Assembly: GCA_021203745.1 (NCBI GenBank)
Contig: JAJQAP010000011.1
Coordinates: forward strand, 1 to 5,999
DNA from: Coprobacillus sp.
GTDB lineage: Bacteria > Bacillota_I > Bacilli_A > RFN20 > CAG-826
Length of the DNA: 5,999 nucleotides
Direction: 5' to 3'
Of this stretch, positions 1 through 5,999 are shown piece after piece. The notes beneath the pieces were generated by a model. The model did not search any database and was not told where the DNA came from. It was given only the letters and a program-made list of their open reading frames with translations. The first letter of the stretch is position 1. Every line of letters begins with the position of its first letter. A program made the translations under genes and the position numbers.

Positions 1-1362
1 GCATTAACTGAGGTTAAACTAAATGAAGGATTAACTAGTCTTGGTGAGTATTCTTTCTATGAATGCGTATGTCTAAAATCGATAACTTTACCCACTAGTT
101 TACAAAGTGTTCCTTCTTATGCCTTTAGTTATTGTATAACATGTAAAAGTATTATCTTTAATGAAGGATTAATAAGTATTGGTGATTATGCTTTTAGTAA
201 CTGTCTAGCCTTAACATCAATAGACTTACCATCCTCCCTTATTAGTGTAGGAGAGTACGCTTTTAACTCTTGCCACAGCGCTAAATACCTTGTTTTAGGA
301 AAAGATATACAAAGTATTGGGCAACATGCCTTTTTAGAATCTTATTCCCTTACCGATATATATTATGGAGGGAGTCAGTCTAACAATACCTATTTAGATG
401 AGGGCGATGGAAGAGAAAAAGAAAAGGATCCTAACTTCCCTGTAGATGACCGGGATATAATTCAATATGCAGAAATTCACTATGAGAGTAGTTCTCCTAG
501 TGAGTCCCCTTCAATTACCTATTCTAGTGAAGGACTCGAGTATAAACTTAACTCTGATGGGACCTCTTATTATGTCAGTGGGTTTGATGCCGCTTTAAAA
601 CAAAGAGGAATAGAAATACCCGCTACATATAATGATTTACCTGTCACTGCGATCGGTAACCCTAACGCGATAACTTACTCTAATGCTGCCTTTAGAGGTT
701 CAACCTCCTCTTGTAACTATTTAGAGTCAGTTATTATCCCAGAGAGTGTCACCACCATTAACGATTATGCCTTTTATCAATGCTACTCTTTAAAAGAGGT
801 AAAGATAAGTGGATCATCATTACAAAGTATTGGACAAATGGCTTTTGCTAACTGCTATAGTCTCAAATCTATTAATCTTAATGACGGACTCGAAAGTATT
901 GCAACAGATGCTTTCCAATACTGTATATCACTAGATAATATTAGCTTCCCCGCTAGTTTAACCACCCTTTCTTTAAGAGCGTTTCAGTACTGCTTTAGTC
1001 TAACTAGTATTACATTACCCTCTTCTATTACTGATCTTGGTTTAAGAGTGTTTGATTCTTGCTACTCATTAAAGAGTGTTACCCTAAATAATAATGATAT
1101 TACTAATTACTTATTTTATAAGTGTTATTCCCTTAGTGAGTTAATTATAGTGGGTGCTCCTACCTCTATTGGGATAAACTCTTTTTATAACACCGCTCTT
1201 GAATCTATCTCTATCCCTAGTAGTGTAACCTCTATTGGTGGTGAAGCCTTTAGATACTGCTACCGCCTTACAAGTGTATCTTTACTAAATACATCAGTTG
1301 ATGTCAGTGATAGTGCCTTTAATGATTGCTACGCTTTGACTTCTACAACATATAGAAGTTAG
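1..1362 (+). CDS. BspA-like leucine-rich-repeat surface protein, 3' part (5'-truncated)
   Basis: The frame is open from the first base to the TAG at 1360-1362, giving 453 residues with the N-terminus outside the window. The protein is built from ~23-residue LRR_5 (BspA/TpLRR-type) units with the pattern L-x-S-I-x-L-P-x-S-L-x-S-I-G-x-x-A-F-x-x-C. About five units fill residues 1-115. They are followed by the usual end cap of such arrays (IYYGG near 120-124 through AEIHYES near 157-163) and a short Ser/Pro/Glu linker. A new array then opens with the common GTSYYVSG...IPATYNDLPVTAIG segment (about 187-219) and runs for about ten units to the stop. BspA-family proteins are typically surface-exposed and implicated in adhesion; that role is inferred here. 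No membrane anchor is visible at the C-terminus, so any signal or lipid anchor must be in the missing N-terminus. The ATG at 838 lies inside a repeat and is not the start. There is no Trp codon in the visible part. A terminator follows directly. Confidence 0.9.
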   Translation, partial: ALTEVKLNEGLTSLGEYSFYECVCLKSITLPTSLQSVPSYAFSYCITCKSIIFNEGLISIGDYAFSNCLALTSIDLPSSLISVGEYAFNSCHSAKYLVLGKDIQSIGQHAFLESYSLTDIYYGGSQSNNTYLDEGDGREKEKDPNFPVDDRDIIQYAEIHYESSSPSESPSITYSSEGLEYKLNSDGTSYYVSGFDAALKQRGIEIPATYNDLPVTAIGNPNAITYSNAAFRGSTSSCNYLESVIIPESVTTINDYAFYQCYSLKEVKISGSSLQSIGQMAFANCYSLKSINLNDGLESIATDAFQYCISLDNISFPASLTTLSLRAFQYCFSLTSITLPSSITDLGLRVFDSCYSLKSVTLNNNDITNYLFYKCYSLSELIIVGAPTSIGINSFYNTALESISIPSSVTSIGGEAFRYCYRLTSVSLLNTSVDVSDSAFNDCYALTSTTYRS

Positions 1363-1388
1363 TTGATCTAGTATAATATAGAAAATAT

Positions 1389-1425
1389 ATAACACCTAAA
1401 GATTGGTGTTATTTTCTTTATTTAT
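1389..1425 (+). terminator. Rho-independent terminator of the LRR gene
   Basis: ATAACACC (1389-1396) pairs perfectly with GGTGTTAT (1405-1412) around an 8-nt loop, and the T-rich tail TTTCTTTATTTATT follows. A further GAAAAT at 1381-1386 can pair with the start of the tail across a bulge. It begins 26 bp after the LRR stop codon, so it ends that transcript and separates it from the lipoprotein gene downstream. Confidence 0.85.
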
Positions 1426-1468
1426 TGGATTTATAAAATGTAATTTTATCAGTGTCAAAACTTTTAAC

Positions 1469-1497
1469 TTGAATCTCTCTCTCTCTCTCTCTATACT
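1469..1497 (+). promoter_or_regulatory. Sigma-A-like promoter with TC-repeat spacer
   Basis: TTGAAT (1469-1474, four of six to TTGACA) and TATACT (1492-1497, five of six to TATAAT) are separated by exactly 17 bp. The whole spacer is alternating C and T. Transcription would start near 1503-1505. It would give either a leader of about 200 nt for the lipoprotein gene at 1709 or a short RNA ending at the hairpin at 1561-1592. This is the best promoter match between 1363 and 1709. Because the spacer is a microsatellite, its length, and so promoter strength, should be prone to change in 2-bp steps. Confidence 0.65.
1474..1492 (+). repeat. TC dinucleotide microsatellite, 9.5 units
   Basis: This is an uninterrupted (TC)9T run of 19 nt. 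It includes the last base of the proposed -35 and the first base of the proposed -10. Pure dinucleotide runs of this length are prone to slipped-strand mispairing. Confidence 0.97.
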
Positions 1498-1560
1498 TAT
1501 AAGCGTTAGAAGATATGAGATATACATCCTATTCTTATTATATCTAAATAAGTAGTAAGT

Positions 1561-1592
1561 ATGTACGACAGTTTGTCGTACATTTTTATTTA
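1561..1592 (+). terminator. Perfect 10-bp hairpin with T-tail (attenuator or small-RNA terminator)
   Basis: ATGTACGACA (1561-1570) and TGTCGTACAT (1574-1583) are perfect inverse complements around a 3-nt GTT loop, followed by TTTTATTT. This has the form of an intrinsic terminator, but no open reading frame precedes it. It lies about 57 nt downstream of the start site expected from the TC-repeat promoter. It could be an attenuator in the lipoprotein leader or the end of an RNA of about 85-90 nt. With such a short spacer it could also be a DNA operator for a dimeric repressor. Confidence 0.6.
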
Positions 1593-1693
1593 CTAGTTAG
1601 ATATAAATATATATATAAGACTTCGTTTGTATTCACTTATATATAGAGAATAAATATATATAGAGTATCTCTAATACGTACTATTTATTTTTT

Positions 1694-1700
1694 AAAGGAG
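1694..1700 (+). promoter_or_regulatory. Ribosome binding site of the BIG2 lipoprotein gene
   Basis: AAAGGAG lies 8 nt before the ATG at 1709. It is a near-ideal Shine-Dalgarno sequence and fixes the start, which also gives a complete signal peptide. Confidence 0.92.
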
Positions 1701-1708
1701 AAAAAACA

Positions 1709-3103
1709 ATGAGAAAAACAAAACTTTTAACAAGTCTTGCCGCGCTAGCTCTAGTACTAGGCTTAGGTGCATGCGAAACCACTAGTGAAGAAGAAACCAC
1801 TAGTGATGAGAGCGGAGAAGTTACTACAACCGACACCGAGGAGACTCCTGGAGGTGAAACAACTGGTGATTCTAACCCAGAAGGCGGAAACCCATCAGAA
1901 GGTGGCAACGATGGCGATTCTGACACAGTTAGTTTCAGTGGTAAATTTGACTTCACTACTAATGGAGTGGATGAAGATTTAGCATCCACAGCAATGAGCT
2001 CTGCTACTGATCTTGATGGATTCTGGACAGGTGATGATCTCTATGTCTGTTGTAGGAAATATGGCTCAATTTGGTTAGGAAACAATCAAAATGGAGCATT
2101 CCAATCTAATGGTCTAATTAAAGTCGGTGCCAGTGGTGATCAAGGTATTTTAAACTTTAAGTTTGCTGTTGGTGTCAACATTGAAAAAGTTGTTGTAAGT
2201 GCCCATAGTTGGACAACGAATGAAGCAAATAATTTAACCATTAATGGTGAGACATTAGCTATGCCTCAAACTGGTTCTTTTGAAGAACTAACATATGAAT
2301 TTGAGGATGAATATCAAAATATCTTATCTTTTAATTGCAAAAGTCGTGGTTTTGTTCAATACATCGAAGTTTATGGAACTTACACCAATCCAGTTGAACC
2401 AATTACTGAGCTTGTTTTAAGTGCAGAAGAAACAAATCTCAATGCTGGATCAAATGTTGAGGTAACAGTTAGCACTGTTCCTACCACCGGCTTTGATATT
2501 GATACCTTAGTTTGGACTAGTAATGATGAGAGTGTTGTTACTGTTAGTCAAAATCTAACTGGCGCTACAGTGCATGCCGCTGGTGCTGGCAGTGCAACAG
2601 TCACTGCAACCGCTGAAAATGATGCAAAAGGTGAAATCACTTTTGAAGTACAAGATGTTCTAGAAGAAAGTGAAAGCATTGTCATTGATGGTTTGGGATA
2701 TTCTGGTACTAATTTAGATACAAACACCATAACAGGACATCAAGTTTCCATAACCGCAGCAAAGAACACTGGTGCGACGGCCCCAGCTTGGCATGCTACC
2801 ATGATTAGAGTATATGCGCAAAATACACTTACCTTTACCCCTCTTTATGAAGATAAAGGTGCTACTATTACAAGCATTGTAATGACTTATGATGATCCCT
2901 ATTATGGCAATGAAACTGCAACACTAACAGATTCCACTGGTGCAACTGCAGGTTCGATTGTAAAAGACACCACAGCAAAAACACTAACTCTTAACATCAC
3001 TGCAACAGGTGCTGTTATTTATAACAATTACCAAAGTAGCAACTCTGGTGGCACTCAATTAAGAGTTACCCAATTTGTAATTAACTATACTTTAGCAGCA
3101 TAA
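1709..3103 (+). CDS. Surface lipoprotein with Ser/Thr/Glu stalk, BIG2 domain and flanking beta-rich regions
   Basis: 464 residues. The start has a strong ribosome binding site 8 nt upstream and gives a lipoprotein signal: basic MRKTK, a hydrophobic core at about 6-20, and lipobox L19-G-A-C22, so the mature protein would be tethered by a lipidated Cys22. Residues 23-73 are a low-complexity Thr/Ser/Glu then Gly/Asn/Glu stalk. Residues 74-226 form a beta-rich region ending FVQYIEVYGTY, with an unusual Cys114-Cys115 pair and Cys210. Residues 232-315 match the bacterial Ig-like BIG2 pattern (LVLSAEETNLNAGSNVEVTV, then W-T-S-N-D-E-S-V-V-T-V, then G-S-A-T-V-T-A-T-A). Residues 323-464 form a second beta-rich region ending VTQFVINYTL, similar in layout to the first. 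No catalytic motif is recognisable. A binding or adhesive role at the cell surface is inferred. The gene is monocistronic, with a terminator after its TAA. Ile ATA codons look rarer than in the flanking genes, perhaps reflecting higher expression. Confidence 0.93.
   Translation: MRKTKLLTSLAALALVLGLGACETTSEEETTSDESGEVTTTDTEETPGGETTGDSNPEGGNPSEGGNDGDSDTVSFSGKFDFTTNGVDEDLASTAMSSATDLDGFWTGDDLYVCCRKYGSIWLGNNQNGAFQSNGLIKVGASGDQGILNFKFAVGVNIEKVVVSAHSWTTNEANNLTINGETLAMPQTGSFEELTYEFEDEYQNILSFNCKSRGFVQYIEVYGTYTNPVEPITELVLSAEETNLNAGSNVEVTVSTVPTTGFDIDTLVWTSNDESVVTVSQNLTGATVHAAGAGSATVTATAENDAKGEITFEVQDVLEESESIVIDGLGYSGTNLDTNTITGHQVSITAAKNTGATAPAWHATMIRVYAQNTLTFTPLYEDKGATITSIVMTYDDPYYGNETATLTDSTGATAGSIVKDTTAKTLTLNITATGAVIYNNYQSSNSGGTQLRVTQFVINYTLAA
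1775..1806 (+). repeat. 14-nt in-frame direct repeat in the stalk
   Basis: GAAACCACTAGTGA occurs at 1775-1788 and again at 1793-1806, an 18-bp (six-codon) period. It encodes ETTSE and ETTSD directly after the lipidated cysteine. Gain or loss of a unit would keep the frame and change stalk length. Confidence 0.85.
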
Positions 3104-3117
3104 ATAATATTTAATTT

Positions 3118-3153
3118 ACACTCACCACCATTAGGGCGGTGGGTGTTTTATAT
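3118..3153 (+). terminator. Rho-independent terminator of the BIG2 lipoprotein gene
   Basis: Bases 3118-3129 pair with 3135-3146 (12 positions, one A-C mismatch at 3127/3137 and one G-U pair at 3122/3142) around a 5-nt ATTAG loop, and TTTTATATTT follows. The stem is G+C-rich compared with its surroundings and starts 15 nt after the TAA at 3101. Confidence 0.88.
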
Positions 3154-3206
3154 TTAATCAGCATCTAAGTTATTGGTTTACTATTACCTCTATTAACTTT
3201 TTATTG

Positions 3207-3240
<34 letters not shown>

Positions 3241-3254
3241 GTTAATTGTATATT

Positions 3255-3263
3255 AAAGGGGGA
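3255..3263 (+). promoter_or_regulatory. Ribosome binding site of the propeller lipoprotein gene
   Basis: AAAGGGGGA lies 8 nt before the ATG at 3272. It is a strong purine-rich Shine-Dalgarno variant and supports that start. Confidence 0.88.
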
Positions 3264-3271
3264 TTACCTAT

Positions 3272-5869
3272 ATGCTAAAAAAGAATATTCGTAAATCTTT
3301 TAGTTTAGTTTTACTAACTTTTATTTTGACTATATCTGGATGCACTGGATCTAGTGATACATCTACCTCTAGTGAATCTAAAGGGAGTGAAACAACCACT
3401 AGTGAAGATACACAAACGAGTGAATCTAGTGAAAATGATAGCTCCACTAGTGAAGATACAGGAACGAGTGAATCCACTGGTGGCACCGACTCCTCTCCTA
3501 GTGAAGAGGATCCTACTATCCACGTAGAGTCTATCTCTATAAGTCCAAGTTCATTATCTCTAACTGTTGGAGATTCAACTTCAGTAAGTGTAAGTATTAA
3601 TCCTAGTAACGCTACAGATAAAACCTATACATTAACTTCTTCTAACGATAGTGTAGCAAGTGTTGATAGTAATGGAGTGGTAACCGCTATTAGTGTGGGC
3701 ACTACAACAATCACCGCTACATCTAACGATGGGGGTAAAAGTGCAACCTGCTCAGTCTCTGTAACTGCGGCTAGTGAAGATACAAAGGAGATTGAAGGTG
3801 TCTACTTTAATAGTGCATCCTTTGAATACGATTCCTTTGAACACTCAATCGAAGTGGAGGGAACAGTGCTTGATGAATATAATATTAGTTATAGCTGCAC
3901 TAATGATAGCTCAATCCAAAATAAAGCTTCTGAAATAGGGACTTATAATATTAATGCCTCAATTAGTGCAGAGGGTTATCACACTAAAACCTTAAGTGCA
4001 ACATTAACGATATATGCTAACGACGATGTAAGATACATTAAATATTTTAATAACAAAGTCTACTTTGAAAACGCCCTAGATAACGATTATCTCTATACGT
4101 ATGATGGATCTAGTGTTACAAAAGTATCTAATGACCAAGCAAGGTATTTTGCGACTGACTCTACAAATATCTATTACACCGCAAAATCACTTTTCTCTGG
4201 ATCAATAAAGAAAGTGGATTCTAGTGATGAAGTTTCTACTGCCGCAGAGGTTAAAGGAGATTATCTTGCCGTAAACGGAAACTATGCCTACTACGTGGTT
4301 AATGGTCTTTTAGCGTCTAACTCTGGTATCTATAAAATTAGTCTTACCGATGAGAATGCAGAGCCCACCCTACTCTCTCAAGGTAAAGCCTATTATCTAA
4401 CCTATTATAATAACACCCTTTATTTTGCGGATGGTTCTAACTCCAATAAACTATCCTCTATCTCTACATCTGGATCTAACCAGAATAGGACTGTCGTAGG
4501 GGAGGGACCTAAGATTAATAACCTCATCGTCGATAACGGTGTCTTATACTATACAGTTAATAACTGGCTAGGTAATTACATAGAAAAATACACAATCTCC
4601 ACAAACTCAAAAGTTAAACTCACAAGTGATGCCGGAGAAAACCTTGTGGTTATTGGTAATACACTATACTATGAGAATGTCGATAAACTAAACACATTAA
4701 TCTATGGAGATGGGATCTATAGTGTATCCACAAATCAAACAAGTGATAATAATAATACCGGTACCCACATAATTGAAAATGGCACTATTTGTTCTCTTGC
4801 CTCTTATGGCAGTACAGGTCTTATCTATTATGATCTAACTAGTGATTATGATCTATGTATATATGATTTAAATTCTAAACAAGTCACCACTCATATATTA
4901 GAGGGATTTACAGCAACAGATGAATCTAACATCGTTAATACTGGAGGAGAGACAAAAGAATATAATGGCAAGATTTATTATTTAAATATGTACGATAATA
5001 AAACTCTATACGCTTATTCACCTGCCTCTAACACAAAGGTAAAAATTATCTCAAATAAGGTCAATAACTTCTCTATTATTGGAGATTGGCTCTACTTTAA
5101 TGAAGTAACATGGCTCGTCAACAATAACCTCTATCGAGTAAATCTTAAAGAAGGAGGAGAGCCAGAACTAGTCAATTCATATGACTGTGAGGATATATGT
5201 AGTGATGGAGAGCATCTATACTATGTCCAAAAGAATGCCGCAATGGTAAGAACCGCGATCAGAATGAGTGATATGAATGGAGATAATGATGTCCAGATCT
5301 ATTCAAGTGGAGTGGATGATCTTAAAGTTTATAACGGCAAATTATATTTCATCGATTCATATAATATTCTCTCCATTGATCCATCTGATACCTCCTATTC
5401 CACAACGACAATATACGATCAAACTCCAAGAGTTAGCACCATGGATATTGAAGATGGTGTAATCTATTTTAGGCAGTTATATGGAGTTCTTTGGGGTAAT
5501 AAGAGACTTTGCAAGATCAATGTTGATGGTTCAAACTTTGTAGAGATGATAACTGATGATACCGATCCAGAAGAAATCATTGTGAGAGATGGAACAATCT
5601 ATTACTATAATCAAGTAGAATCCGCTTCAATTCTTTCAGATGATACCATTTCGGGTCTATATAAAGCGGGACTAAGTGCCACATCTGGAACTCAGATATT
5701 AAGAGCATTTGGCTCTAGTATTGATTACTATACAACCGCTCTTGAATACTATAATGGTTATATTTATTTCTTAAATAGTGATGGACTCCTTGGAGCGGTC
5801 AATACTAATGGTAATGCCCATTTCTATCGTATCTCCGTTAATGGTGGCACCCCAGAGCTAATCTCTTAA
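3272..5869 (+). CDS. Surface lipoprotein with BIG2, MBG-like and 14-repeat beta-propeller (DUF5050-like) regions
   Basis: 865 residues. The signal peptide has a basic start (MLKKNIRK), a hydrophobic core at about 10-21 and lipobox I21-S-G-C24, so lipidation of Cys24 and surface anchoring are expected. Residues 25-80 are a Ser/Thr/Glu/Asp-rich stalk. Residues 84-166 form a BIG2 domain (SISISPSSLSLTVGDS, then SSNDSVASVDSNGVVTAISVG, then TTTITATS). Residues 173-248 resemble MBG-type Ig-like domains (F-N-S-A-S-F-E-Y-D near 179-187, E-I-G-T-Y-N-I-N-A-S near 221-230). Residues 252-865 carry 14 copies of an N/D-G-x-[IVL]-Y-[YF] strand, with the aromatic pairs at about 264, 301, 340, 384, 426, 466, 519, 569, 608, 650, 692, 732, 777 and 832. 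This matches DUF5050-like propeller repeats and is compatible with two seven-bladed propellers. No enzymatic residues are recognisable; ligand or glycan binding outside the cell is inferred. The gene is monocistronic, between its own promoter and a terminator. Confidence 0.93.
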   Translation: MLKKNIRKSFSLVLLTFILTISGCTGSSDTSTSSESKGSETTTSEDTQTSESSENDSSTSEDTGTSESTGGTDSSPSEEDPTIHVESISISPSSLSLTVGDSTSVSVSINPSNATDKTYTLTSSNDSVASVDSNGVVTAISVGTTTITATSNDGGKSATCSVSVTAASEDTKEIEGVYFNSASFEYDSFEHSIEVEGTVLDEYNISYSCTNDSSIQNKASEIGTYNINASISAEGYHTKTLSATLTIYANDDVRYIKYFNNKVYFENALDNDYLYTYDGSSVTKVSNDQARYFATDSTNIYYTAKSLFSGSIKKVDSSDEVSTAAEVKGDYLAVNGNYAYYVVNGLLASNSGIYKISLTDENAEPTLLSQGKAYYLTYYNNTLYFADGSNSNKLSSISTSGSNQNRTVVGEGPKINNLIVDNGVLYYTVNNWLGNYIEKYTISTNSKVKLTSDAGENLVVIGNTLYYENVDKLNTLIYGDGIYSVSTNQTSDNNNTGTHIIENGTICSLASYGSTGLIYYDLTSDYDLCIYDLNSKQVTTHILEGFTATDESNIVNTGGETKEYNGKIYYLNMYDNKTLYAYSPASNTKVKIISNKVNNFSIIGDWLYFNEVTWLVNNNLYRVNLKEGGEPELVNSYDCEDICSDGEHLYYVQKNAAMVRTAIRMSDMNGDNDVQIYSSGVDDLKVYNGKLYFIDSYNILSIDPSDTSYSTTTIYDQTPRVSTMDIEDGVIYFRQLYGVLWGNKRLCKINVDGSNFVEMITDDTDPEEIIVRDGTIYYYNQVESASILSDDTISGLYKAGLSATSGTQILRAFGSSIDYYTTALEYYNGYIYFLNSDGLLGAVNTNGNAHFYRISVNGGTPELIS
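3396..3474 (+). repeat. 31-nt in-frame direct repeat in the stalk (48-bp period)
   Basis: Bases 3396-3426 recur at 3444-3474 with two adjacent mismatches (CA at 3413-3414 against GG at 3461-3462). The period is 48 bp, exactly 16 codons, and encodes TSEDTQTSES and TSEDTGTSES. This looks like a recent duplication. Recombination between copies would change stalk length without a frameshift. Confidence 0.85.
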
Positions 5870-5890
5870 CTAAAAACCAATATACGTAAT

Positions 5891-5926
5891 ATAAAAAGAA
5901 GAGCATTTTGCCCTTCTTTTTATTTT
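5891..5926. terminator. Bidirectional terminator between convergent genes
   Basis: Bases 5891-5904 pair with 5910-5923 (14 positions, one A-C mismatch at 5902/5912) around the 5-nt loop ATTTT. There is an A-run on the left arm and a T-run on the right. Either strand therefore yields a hairpin followed by U-rich RNA. On the minus strand the mismatch becomes a G-U pair, so the stem is fully paired in that direction. It serves the propeller lipoprotein gene and the convergent minus-strand gene, whose stop codon lies in the stem. Confidence 0.85.
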
Positions 5927-5999
5927 CCTTGAATCTCAGTTGGGAACCCATCTGCTTTAACAATTTCTTCAAGAAAGATTGTTATAACTTCTTCAATCG
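5920..5999 (-). CDS. C-terminal end of an unrecognised convergent gene (partial)
   Basis: On the minus strand one frame stays open from the window edge to TAA at 5922-5920, giving 25 visible residues. They begin IEEVITIFLEEIVKAD and end DGFPTEIQGK. The other two minus-strand frames hit stops within the first few codons from the edge. The residues look like an amphipathic helix with a short polar tail, unlike the low-complexity translations usual for chance frames in this A/T-rich DNA. The TAA lies within the shared terminator stem, as is common for convergent genes. The family cannot be named from this fragment. Confidence 0.65.
   Translation of the reverse strand, partial: IEEVITIFLEEIVKADGFPTEIQGK

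Larger units (their letters stand above)
1363..1708. other. 346-bp intergenic region: terminator, repeat-bearing promoter, hairpin, A/T-rich leader
   Basis: No convincing gene lies here on either strand. In order it holds: the LRR-gene terminator (1389-1425); an A/T-only inverted repeat with 7-bp arms (1433-1439 and 1443-1449, loop GTA) about 20 bp upstream of a -35; a promoter with a TC microsatellite spacer (1469-1497); a weak inverted repeat (AGATATA 1518-1524 with TATATCT 1539-1545); a perfect 10-bp hairpin with a T-rich tail (1561-1592); and a stretch at 1593-1690 of TA-rich sequence with short TATATATA runs. The TA-rich stretch contains only weak promoter matches, for example TTGTAT at 1627 with TAAATA at 1651. 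The region ends with a strong ribosome binding site. Confidence 0.75.

Noticed and set aside
838..1362. Start of the LRR gene at the internal ATG 838
   Set aside because: The frame is open back to base 1 with continuous LRR units, and no ribosome binding site precedes the ATG, which falls in the middle of a repeat.
1433..1449. A/T-only inverted repeat (ATAAAAT-GTA-ATTTTAT) upstream of the TC promoter
   Set aside because: It could be an operator or UP-like element, but seven-base A/T palindromes are expected by chance in such sequence and nothing else supports it.
1515..1547. Ten-codon Tyr-rich frame (MRYTSYSYYI) just before the 1561 hairpin, resembling a tyrosine attenuation leader peptide
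   Set aside because: Its only Shine-Dalgarno-like purines lie two or three bases before the ATG, too close to work, and TAT codons are common by chance in such A/T-rich DNA. The gene downstream is not an amino-acid biosynthesis gene.
1598..1680. Additional promoters in the TA-rich leader of the BIG2 lipoprotein gene
   Set aside because: Many -10-like hexamers occur, but the paired -35 matches are three or four of six at best. They cannot be separated from background A/T content, though one of them could be real.
1681..1989. Minus-strand open frame with a Ser/Val/Pro-rich product
   Set aside because: It is the antisense of the Thr/Ser/Glu stalk of the lipoprotein gene and has no ribosome binding site. 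Similar minus-strand frames over 2548-2730 and 3268-3523 are shadows for the same reason.

Overview
The window is AT-rich (about one third G+C by eye). It uses strong AGGAG-type ribosome binding sites, U-tailed hairpin terminators and Sec/SPII lipoprotein signals, and it reads cleanly in the standard code (Trp is TGG and no TGA has to be read through). This fits a low-G+C Firmicutes/Bacilli or Mollicutes-related bacterium that keeps UGA as stop, perhaps a host-associated or gut lineage. That placement is inference; no marker gene is present.

Layout: three plus-strand genes for cell-surface proteins lie head to tail, each with its own terminator. (1) Positions 1-1362 are the 3' part of a BspA-like leucine-rich-repeat (LRR_5) protein. 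(2) Positions 1363-1708 are non-coding: a terminator, a promoter whose 17-bp spacer is a pure TC dinucleotide tract, a perfect 10-bp hairpin, then a very A/T-rich leader. (3) Positions 1709-3103 encode a 464-residue lipoprotein with a Ser/Thr/Glu-rich stalk, a bacterial Ig-like (BIG2) domain and two probable beta-sandwich regions. (4) Positions 3104-3271 hold a terminator and a second repeat-bearing promoter, with (TA)14 between its -35 and -10. (5) Positions 3272-5869 encode an 865-residue lipoprotein: stalk, BIG2 domain, MBG-like domain, then 14 propeller-type repeats resembling DUF5050. (6) Positions 5920-5999 are the C-terminal end of an unrecognised minus-strand gene, converging on the lipoprotein gene and sharing a bidirectional terminator.

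The most notable signal is regulatory. Both lipoprotein genes are preceded by sigma-A-like promoters in which a dinucleotide microsatellite fills the -35/-10 spacer. Slipped-strand change in these tracts would alter spacer length in 2-bp steps. This is the known mechanism of transcriptional phase variation for some surface antigens, for example the TA repeats between the Haemophilus influenzae hif genes. The TC tract is now at the ideal 17-bp spacing. The TA tract now puts its perfect TATAAT 22 bp from the -35. The locus therefore looks like a set of independently phase-variable surface lipoproteins next to an adhesin-like LRR protein. The spacings are read directly from the sequence; the switching is inferred.
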